Shown: piece by piece, positions 7,174 to 13,584 of the stretch | How the letters are laid out: every line of letters starts with the position of its first letter | Numbering within the stretch: the stretch's first letter is position 1 | Origin: Thermomonas sp. S9 | GTDB taxonomy: Bacteria; Pseudomonadota; Gammaproteobacteria; Xanthomonadales; Xanthomonadaceae | DNA length: 64,000 bases | Assembly: GCF_024704365.1 (NCBI RefSeq) | Contig: NZ_JAJDFY010000001.1 | Span: 620,001-684,000, forward strand | Reading direction: 5' to 3' | Program-made: the position numbers and the translations under genes | Notes under the pieces: model-generated | The model's input: only the letters and a program-made list of their open reading frames with translations | What the model was told of the DNA's origin: nothing | Database searches by the model: none

Positions 7174-10002
7174 ATGCCACTGAGCCTCAACGAAATCCGC
7201 GAGCGCGCCCGTACGTTCGCCAGGGAATGGGCGGACGAAACCAGCGAGCGCGCCGAGGCGCAGAGCTTCTGGAACGAGTTCTTCAACGTGTTCGGCGTCA
7301 ACCGCCGGCGCGTGGCCGTGTTCGAGCAGAAGGCCGCCCGCTTCAGCGGCAGCCGGCATGGCCGCATCGACGTGTTCTGGCCCGGCGTGATGCTGGCCGA
7401 ACACAAGAGCCAGGGCCGCGACCTCGACGCCGCGTTCGAGCAGGCCACCGACTACTTCGCCGGGCTGAAGGACGCCGAACTGCCGCGTTTCGTGCTGGTC
7501 TCCGACTTCCAGCGCTTCCGCCTGCACGATCTGGAAACCGGCGAGCGCACCGACTTTCCGCTGGCCGAGCTGCCCAGACAGATCGGCCGCTTCGGCTTCA
7601 TCAGTGGCTACCAGACGCGTACGTACAAGGAGGAAGACCCCGTCAACGTGCAGGCCGCCGAGCGCATGGGCCGGCTGCACGATGCGCTGAAGGCGGCCGG
7701 TTATGACGGCCACGCGCTGGAACTGCTGCTGGTGCGGCTGCTGTTCTGCCTGTTCGCCGACGACACCGGCATCTTCCCGCGACAGAGCTTCCACGAGCTC
7801 ATCGCCCAGCGCACCCGCGAGGACGGCAGCGATCTCGGCATGTGGCTGGGGCGCATTTTCCAGGTGCTCGACACCCCGCCGGGCAAGCGCCAGACCACGC
7901 TGGACGAGCAGCTGGCGGAACTGCCCTACGTCAACGGCCGGCTGTTCGAGGAACGCCTGCCGCTGGCGGACTTCGACGCGCCGATGCGCGCGCTGCTGCT
8001 GGATGCCAGCACGCTGGACTGGAGCCGCATCAGCCCGGCCATCTTCGGGGCCATGTTCCAGTCGGTGATGGACGCCAAGGCCCGCCGCCACCTGGGCGCG
8101 CACTACACCAGCGAGAAGAACATCCTCAAGCTGATCGGCCCGCTGTTCCTGGACGGCCTGAAGGCCGAGCTGGACAGGGCCGGCCATGACGCGAAGAAGC
8201 TCGCGCAGCCACACCGCACGCTGGCCACGCTCACCTTCCTCGACCCGACCTGCGGCTGCGGCAATTTTTTGGTGATCGCCTACCGCGAGCTGCGCCTGCT
8301 GGAGCTGGACATCCTCAAGCGCCAGTTCGCCACCCAGCAGTCGGTGCTGGCGCACGTGCAGGACCACGTGCTGGTGGACGTGGACCAGTTCTACGGCATC
8401 GAGATCGAGGAGTTCCCGGCGCAGATCGCGCAGGTGGCGATGTGGCTGATGGACCACCAGATGAACCTGCGCGTGTCCGAGCAGTTCGGCGAGAACGTGG
8501 TGCGCCTGCCGCTGAAGAAGTCCGCCACGATCGTGCACGGCAATGCGCTGCGGATCGACTGGAACGAGGTGGTGCCGGCGGAGACGCTGAGCTACATCCT
8601 GGGAAATCCGCCGTTCGTCGGTTCGAAACTGATGAGCGTTGCGCAGCGCAAGGACCTGCTGGCCGTGGCGGGCACGCTGAAAGGCGCCGGCATCCTCGAC
8701 TTCGTCAGCGCGTGGTATCTCAAGGCGGCCGCGGCGATGCAGGCCAATCCGCGGATTCGGTCGGCGTTCGTCTCCACCAACTCCATCACCCAGGGCGAGC
8801 AGGTGGGCGTCCTGTGGGGCGAGCTGCTGCGGCGTGGCTGCCGCATCTTCTTCGCCCACCGCACCTTCCGCTGGAACAACGAAGCGCGCGGCGTGGCGGC
8901 GGTGCACTGCGTGATCGTGGGCTTTGCGCTGGGCGAGGTGACGCCCAGGCAGCTGTTCGACTACGAGGACATCACCGGCGAGCCGCACCGCCTGCTGGCG
9001 GGCAACATCAATCCGTATCTGGTGGATGCACCGGATGTGCTGCTGCCCAATCGTCGCGGAAGTCTTATGGACGTGCCGCAGATCGCATTCGGAAGCATGC
9101 CTAATGATGGTGGGAATTTGTTGCTTTCGGATTCGGAGAGGGAAGAACTGCTTGCGCGTGAACCGGCAGCGGGAAAGTGGATCCGCAAGTTCTTGGGTGC
9201 AGATGAGTTCATCAACGGTACGCTGCGCTGGTGTATCTGGCTGCTGGACATTGCGCCATCAGAACTAAGGGCTTTGCCTTTAGTTGCAAAGCGAATTGCA
9301 GCAGTTAAAGCCTTGCGAGAGGCAAGCAGTCGTCCGACTACGCGCGAGCTAGCCGCCTATCCAGCCCTTTTTGGTGAGGTGCGTCAGCCTGCTGAAAGTT
9401 ACATCTTGGTGCCGCGCCACACTTCGGAAAATCGAAAGTTCATTCCACTTGGATTCGTCCCGCCAGAGGTCATCTGTGGCGATAGCAATATGTTGGTTCC
9501 GACGAGTTCGCTGAGTCACTTCGGCATCATGCAATCCACCATGCACATGGCCTGGGTGCGCACCGTCTGCGGTCGCCTGAAAAGCGACTACCGCTACTCC
9601 GCCGGCATCGTCTACAACAACTTCCCCTGGCCTGAACTGGGCGACGACGACAAACACCGCGCCGCCATCGCAGCCGCCGCCCAGGCCGTCCTCGACGCCC
9701 GCGCGCAGTTCCCCGAGGCGACGCTGGCCGACCTCTACGACCCGCTGACCATGCCACCTGCGCTGGCGAAGGCCCACGCCGCGCTGGACAGGGCCGTGGA
9801 CGCCGCCTACCTCGCCGCCGAAAAGGCCGCCGGCCGCAAGCCGCCGAAACTTTCCACCGACGCCGAGCGCGTGGCCTTCCTGTTCCAGCGCTACCAGGCG
9901 CTGACCAGCCTGCTGCCGGTGGCGAAGCCGAAGAAGCCCGCGCGCCAGCTGCCCGTTATTGCGCCCCCTCCACCATCTCCGATTTCGTCAGGATCGCATT
10001 GA
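7174..10002 (+). CDS. MmeI-like (type IIL) bifunctional restriction endonuclease/DNA adenine methyltransferase
   Basis: A 942-residue single-chain restriction-modification protein. The N-terminal nuclease motif is visible as D66, then E76-H77-K78 (D-x9-E-x-K), the MmeI arrangement. Next comes a helical connector, then the methyltransferase with motif I FLDPTCGCGNFL (about residue 359) and motif IV GNPPF (about 475). The target recognition domain lies at about residues 620-800, and a C-terminal helical part ends in KPKKPARQ. MmeI is about 919 residues, so this is full length. In that family one chain both methylates one strand of an asymmetric site and cuts about 20 bases away. The specificity region (about 9055-9530) is visibly AT-richer than its flanks. 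The start has a strong GGAGG upstream. No separate specificity or restriction subunit is nearby. Confidence 0.88.
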   Translation: MPLSLNEIRERARTFAREWADETSERAEAQSFWNEFFNVFGVNRRRVAVFEQKAARFSGSRHGRIDVFWPGVMLAEHKSQGRDLDAAFEQATDYFAGLKDAELPRFVLVSDFQRFRLHDLETGERTDFPLAELPRQIGRFGFISGYQTRTYKEEDPVNVQAAERMGRLHDALKAAGYDGHALELLLVRLLFCLFADDTGIFPRQSFHELIAQRTREDGSDLGMWLGRIFQVLDTPPGKRQTTLDEQLAELPYVNGRLFEERLPLADFDAPMRALLLDASTLDWSRISPAIFGAMFQSVMDAKARRHLGAHYTSEKNILKLIGPLFLDGLKAELDRAGHDAKKLAQPHRTLATLTFLDPTCGCGNFLVIAYRELRLLELDILKRQFATQQSVLAHVQDHVLVDVDQFYGIEIEEFPAQIAQVAMWLMDHQMNLRVSEQFGENVVRLPLKKSATIVHGNALRIDWNEVVPAETLSYILGNPPFVGSKLMSVAQRKDLLAVAGTLKGAGILDFVSAWYLKAAAAMQANPRIRSAFVSTNSITQGEQVGVLWGELLRRGCRIFFAHRTFRWNNEARGVAAVHCVIVGFALGEVTPRQLFDYEDITGEPHRLLAGNINPYLVDAPDVLLPNRRGSLMDVPQIAFGSMPNDGGNLLLSDSEREELLAREPAAGKWIRKFLGADEFINGTLRWCIWLLDIAPSELRALPLVAKRIAAVKALREASSRPTTRELAAYPALFGEVRQPAESYILVPRHTSENRKFIPLGFVPPEVICGDSNMLVPTSSLSHFGIMQSTMHMAWVRTVCGRLKSDYRYSAGIVYNNFPWPELGDDDKHRAAIAAAAQAVLDARAQFPEATLADLYDPLTMPPALAKAHAALDRAVDAAYLAAEKAAGRKPPKLSTDAERVAFLFQRYQALTSLLPVAKPKKPARQLPVIAPPPPSPISSGSH

Positions 10003-11065
10003 GCGCCTGGTTGATGTAGTAATTCGAACGCCCCAGCTTCACCTTCTGCACGAAGCCGCCGGCCGTCAGCGCATCCAGGTACTTGGTGGCGGTGAGCCGC
10101 GAAACCTTCAGGTCGCGCTCCACGAAGTCGATCTTGGTATACGGGTGGTTGAACAGGTTGTTGATCAGGTCCTGGCTGTAGAACCTGTACTCCGCGCGGA
10201 TGCGATGCTTGTAGTCCAGCAGTGCGGCCTTGATGTCGGTGACGGTGCCCAGGGTCTGGCGCGCGGTCTGCTCGATGGCGGTGAGCATGTACAGCACCCA
10301 TTCCTGCCACGCCTCGGGTGCGTCCGCCTGTTCGCGCACGGCCTGCAACAGGCGGTAGTAGTCCGGCTTGGTGCGCACGATGTGGCGGGACAGGTACAGC
10401 ACCGGGATGTCCAGCAGCCCCTTCTGCATCAGGTACAGTACGTTGAGGATGCGGCCGGTGCGGCCGTTGCCGTCGTAGAACGGATGGATGCTTTCGAACT
10501 GGTGATGGACGATGGCCATCTTGATCAGTGGGTCGGCATCGAAGCGTTCATCGTCGTTGATGAAGCTTTCCAGGTCGCGCATCAGGGCGACCACCTCGTT
10601 CGCATCCTGTGGCGGGGTGTAGACCACCTGGCCGGTCGCGCTCCTGAGCGAGGTGCCGGGCAGTTTGCGGAAGCCGGCGTTGTTCTTTTCCAGCTCGGCC
10701 TGGATTTCCAGCAGATGGTTGGCGGTGAGCAGGCCGGTCTGCTTGATCCGATCGAAGCCGATGCGCAGCGCCTGCACGTAATGGCGCACTTCCTTGGCGG
10801 CCGGTTTGGCCAGTGTGTCCGGGAAGGCATCGCCGCGGAACAGCTCGTCATGGGTGGTGACGATGTTCTCGATGGCGGAGCTGTCCTTGGCTTCCTGCAG
10901 GGTCAGGGTGTTGAGCAGGATGCCCTGGTTGGGGATGGATGCCGCCAGGCCTTTCAGCTCGGCCAGTCGCCGCGCGGCTTCCATGGCTTTTTTCAGCAGG
11001 GCGGTGGTTTCGAAGTCGGCCGCGTACAGCCGGCTGAGCGGGCCCAATGGAGGCGGCGCGTTCAC
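9956..11065 (-). CDS. Fic-domain protein with N-terminal inhibitory helix and C-terminal winged helix
   Basis: A 369-residue Fic protein, probably an AMP-transferring enzyme acting on cytoplasmic protein targets. The complete catalytic loop H194-PFYDGNGRTGR is present. The self-inhibition motif S-x-x-x-E-N appears as S62-SAI-E66-N67, placing it in the class with an N-terminal inhibitory helix (SoFic-like, about 370 residues). The last 80 residues (SRLTATKYLDAL…) look like a winged-helix DNA-binding domain. I chose the GTG at 11065 because GAGGGGG lies six bases upstream and the length matches; the frame stays open to 11239, and an ATG at 11098 is the alternative. Its 3' end overlaps the restriction-modification gene by 47 bases, tail to tail. 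Confidence 0.87.
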   Translation of the reverse strand: MNAPPPLGPLSRLYAADFETTALLKKAMEAARRLAELKGLAASIPNQGILLNTLTLQEAKDSSAIENIVTTHDELFRGDAFPDTLAKPAAKEVRHYVQALRIGFDRIKQTGLLTANHLLEIQAELEKNNAGFRKLPGTSLRSATGQVVYTPPQDANEVVALMRDLESFINDDERFDADPLIKMAIVHHQFESIHPFYDGNGRTGRILNVLYLMQKGLLDIPVLYLSRHIVRTKPDYYRLLQAVREQADAPEAWQEWVLYMLTAIEQTARQTLGTVTDIKAALLDYKHRIRAEYRFYSQDLINNLFNHPYTKIDFVERDLKVSRLTATKYLDALTAGGFVQKVKLGRSNYYINQALNAILTKSEMVEGAQ

Positions 11066-11135
11066 GCGGCCCCCTCGCTTGGCGGCGGGCACGTGCATGC
11101 AAAAACGGGCGCAGCTATACAGATGCATTGCGATA

Positions 11136-11170
11136 TGTATAGGAAACATGGTGTTTCTATACATGTTTCC
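11136..11170. promoter_or_regulatory. Nested palindromes upstream of the Fic gene (candidate operator)
   Basis: TGTATAGGAAACA (11136-11148) faces TGTTTCTATACA (11152-11163), an inverted repeat with a single-base bulge. Overlapping it, GGAAACATG (11142-11150) has an exact inverted partner CATGTTTCC (11162-11170). The stretch is AT-rich in a roughly 70% GC setting and lies about 70 bases upstream of the GTG at 11065. It is a plausible operator/promoter for the Fic gene, whose product carries a C-terminal winged helix. Autoregulation is inference. Confidence 0.55.
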
Positions 11171-11366
11171 GTTGCGGTACGCCAGCTTAGGACGCCAGCG
11201 GCCACCCGGATGGGCGCGCTTGGGCGGATCCACCCGCACATTATCCGGCTACCTCCGGGAATGGATGGCACGCAGTGCCTGCTGCTGAAGACCGCCGGTG
11301 CGCAGGCTGCGATACGCATAATGCATCCGAGGTGATACTAGGTGACGTCAGCGCCCGGGAGACCCC

Positions 11367-12185
11367 ATGAAACCTCGCACCCACGTGGCCCATGACGATG
11401 GCCAGCGCCGGCTGGCGGTGCTGATCGATGCCGACAACGCGCAGGCCGCGGTGATCGAGGGCCTGCTGGCGGAAGTGGCCAAGTACGGGCTGGCCAGCGT
11501 GAAGCGCATCTATGGCGACTTCACCACCCAGCAGCAGGCGCAGTGGAAGAAGGTGCTGCTGAAGCATTCGATCAGCCCGGTGCAGCAGTTCGCCTACACC
11601 AGCGGCAAGAACGCCACCGACAGCGCGCTGATCATCGACGCGATGGACCTGATGTACACCGGCCGCTTCGATGGCATGTGCCTGGTCTCCAGCGACAGCG
11701 ATTTCACCCGGCTGGCGCAGCGCCTGCGCGAGGAGGGGCTGACGGTGTACGGCTTCGGCGAGCACAAGACGCCGGACCCGTTCGTGCAGGCCTGCGACAA
11801 GTTCATCTACACCGAGGTGCTGCGCGCGGAGGCGCCGGAGCCGGCACCCGCCGCCAAGCCGGCCGCGGAGAAGCCGGCCGCGAAGCCGAAGCCCGCGCCG
11901 GAGCCGGCGCCATCGCCTGCGGCATCGCCCGCGAAAGCCGGGCCGCTGCCGCTGCCGCTGGAGCTGCTGCGGCAGGCCATCGAGGAGGCGTCCGACGACG
12001 AGGGTTGGGCGCACCTGGGCGCGATGGGCGCCTACCTCAACAAGATCAAGCCCAATTTCGATCCGCGCCTGTACGGGCAGAAGAAACTCAGCGACCTGCT
12101 GCGCAAGCATCCCAGGCATTTCAGCGTGATCGAGCGCGAGAGCGGCGGGGGCGGCAAGGCGCTGTACGTCAAGGCGCTGGGCTGA
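11367..12185 (+). CDS. NYN-domain (PIN-like) protein with C-terminal OST-HTH/LOTUS domain
   Basis: A 272-residue protein in two parts. Residues about 15-150 form a NYN domain of the PIN-like nuclease fold: LAVLIDADNAQ, NATDSALIIDAMDL and LVSSDSDFTRLA carry the acidic residues expected to bind metal. A low-complexity Ala-Pro-Lys-Glu linker spans about 155-195. Residues about 198-270 fit an OST-HTH/LOTUS module, an RNA-binding winged helix (GWAHLGAMGAYL, RLYGQKKLSDLL, FSVIERE). The likely role is RNA cleavage or RNA binding in the cytoplasm. GGGAG precedes the ATG. It is divergent from the Fic gene and 95 bases upstream of the IS element. Substrate unknown. Confidence 0.85.
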   Translation: MKPRTHVAHDDGQRRLAVLIDADNAQAAVIEGLLAEVAKYGLASVKRIYGDFTTQQQAQWKKVLLKHSISPVQQFAYTSGKNATDSALIIDAMDLMYTGRFDGMCLVSSDSDFTRLAQRLREEGLTVYGFGEHKTPDPFVQACDKFIYTEVLRAEAPEPAPAAKPAAEKPAAKPKPAPEPAPSPAASPAKAGPLPLPLELLRQAIEEASDDEGWAHLGAMGAYLNKIKPNFDPRLYGQKKLSDLLRKHPRHFSVIERESGGGGKALYVKALG

Positions 12186-12193
12186 TGCAAAAA

Positions 12194-12232
12194 CACCGGG
12201 CCGCGGCCCCAGGAGAGGCCGCGGACCCGGTG
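12194..12232 (+). terminator. Strong GC hairpin after the NYN gene
   Basis: CACCGGG + CCGCGGCC pairs with GGCCGCGG + CCCGGTG, separated by a loop of about eight bases. It begins nine bases after the NYN stop codon. There is no U-tract, so it may be an RNA-stabilising hairpin or a weak terminator. Confidence 0.5.
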
Positions 12233-12279
12233 CCACAGATTCGGGCCGAAGGCGATTGCGCTTGTAATAATTCTGCTAG

Positions 12280-13498
12280 GGAAGGTCTGCAAAACCTTCC
12301 TGCCAGCGGGCCAGACTGCCGGGATGGGACAATAGCGACATGAAGCAGATGAGTCTGGAGGCGCCGATGTATACGGGCTTTGAGCTGCGCGCCAAGCGCA
12401 CCCGCAAGCGTGCGTTTTTGGAGCAGATGGACCGTGTGGTGCCGTGGGCAGAGTTGGTCGCACTCATCGAGCCGTATGCGCCGAAGGCGGGTCCCAAGGG
12501 TGGGCGGCCACCCTTTGCGGTAGAGAAGCTGCTGAGGATTCATTTTTTGCAGCAGTGGTTTGGTCTGTCGGACCCGGCGGTGGAGGAAGCCTTGTACGAC
12601 ACGCCGCTGCTGGCGAGCTTTGTTGGTCTGGACCTGGGGGTGGATGTCGTGCCGGATGAGAGCACCATCCTGCGCTTTCGCCACCTGCTGGAGCAACACG
12701 GCCTGAGCCAGCGTATCCTCGAGACGGTCAATCGCATCCTGACCGAGCGTGGCCTCATGCTCAAGAGCGGCACCATCGTGGATGCCACGCTCATTGCTGC
12801 TCCCAGCTCGACCAAGAACGCCCGCCGTGAGCGCGACCCTGAGATGCACCAGACGAAGAAGGGCAACCAGTGGTACTTCGGCATGAAAGCGCACGTTGGG
12901 GTCGACGCCGAGACAGGGCTGGTACACACGGTGGTGGCCACCGCTGCCAACGTCTCGGATGTGACGCAGGCGCATCGGCTCTTGCACGGGCAAGAGACCG
13001 ACGTCTTTGCCGATGCGGGCTATCAGGGAGTGGACAAGCGAGCGGAAAACCAGGGCAAGCAAGTCGCTTGGCACGTGGCCATGCGGCCGGGCAAGCGCCG
13101 GGCATTGGACAAGCGCACTTTTCTTGGCCAGGTGATGGATGCCTTGGAACGCACCAAGGCGCGCATTCGTGCCAAGGGTGAGCATCCGTTTCGGGTACTC
13201 AAATGCCAGTTTGGCTACCGCAAGACGCCCTATCGAGGCTTGGCCAAGAACGGCGCGCAGCTCAACGTCCTGTTTGCGCTGGTCAATCTGTGGCTGGCGC
13301 GCAAAGCCTTGCTGGCTGCGACGGGATAAGTGCGCCCGCAGTGGGCTCACTGGGGCCGGATGAGGCTGCAGAGGGCCCACGAAGGGGCTTGCTGGAGCCC
13401 AAGAACCGTTCAGCATCTGTTTCGATCCCATCCTACGAAACGATATTGACCCTGAACTCGTCGCCACGAACGAGTGGGCGGGGTAGTGCAGAGGTTCC
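12280..13498 (+). mobile_element. Complete IS5-family insertion sequence, 1219 bp, with 4-bp CTAG target duplication
   Basis: The left end reads GGAAGGTCTGCAAAACC (12280-12296). The right end (13482-13498), read inward, is GGAACCTCTGCACTACC, giving imperfect terminal inverted repeats of about 17 bases (13 matches). CTAG flanks both sides at 12276-12279 and 13499-13502, the target duplication expected of IS5-group elements. The single transposase gene is uninterrupted, so the element may still be active. It sits between the NYN gene and the TonB-dependent receptor, 86 bases before the receptor's ATG. Confidence 0.93.
12340..13329 (+). CDS. IS5-family transposase
   Basis: A 329-residue DDE transposase. 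An N-terminal helix-turn-helix region (about 45-110, RPPFAVEKLLRIHFLQQW) binds the element ends. The catalytic residues are the Asp in GTIVDATLIAAP, the Asp in DVFADAGYQG, and the Glu in KGEHPFRVLKCQFGY. ALFALVNLWLARK is the usual IS5 C-terminus. The reading frame is intact, in contrast to many neighbouring genes. The ATG at 12340 is taken as start; an internal ATG at 12367, preceded by GGAGG, gives a slightly shorter protein and may be the true start. Confidence 0.93.
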   Translation: MKQMSLEAPMYTGFELRAKRTRKRAFLEQMDRVVPWAELVALIEPYAPKAGPKGGRPPFAVEKLLRIHFLQQWFGLSDPAVEEALYDTPLLASFVGLDLGVDVVPDESTILRFRHLLEQHGLSQRILETVNRILTERGLMLKSGTIVDATLIAAPSSTKNARRERDPEMHQTKKGNQWYFGMKAHVGVDAETGLVHTVVATAANVSDVTQAHRLLHGQETDVFADAGYQGVDKRAENQGKQVAWHVAMRPGKRRALDKRTFLGQVMDALERTKARIRAKGEHPFRVLKCQFGYRKTPYRGLAKNGAQLNVLFALVNLWLARKALLAATG

Positions 13499-13584
13499 CT
13501 AGATTCCGACGCGGGCAACCGCCATTCGGGGGGCGAGTGCGCGTTTGCCGGGTGATTGCAGCTCATCTCAACGAGGGGAGTGTC

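Noticed and set aside
7147..8988. A 613-codon open frame opposite the restriction-modification gene
   Set aside because: The plus-strand frame has all nuclease and methyltransferase motifs; this one has none.
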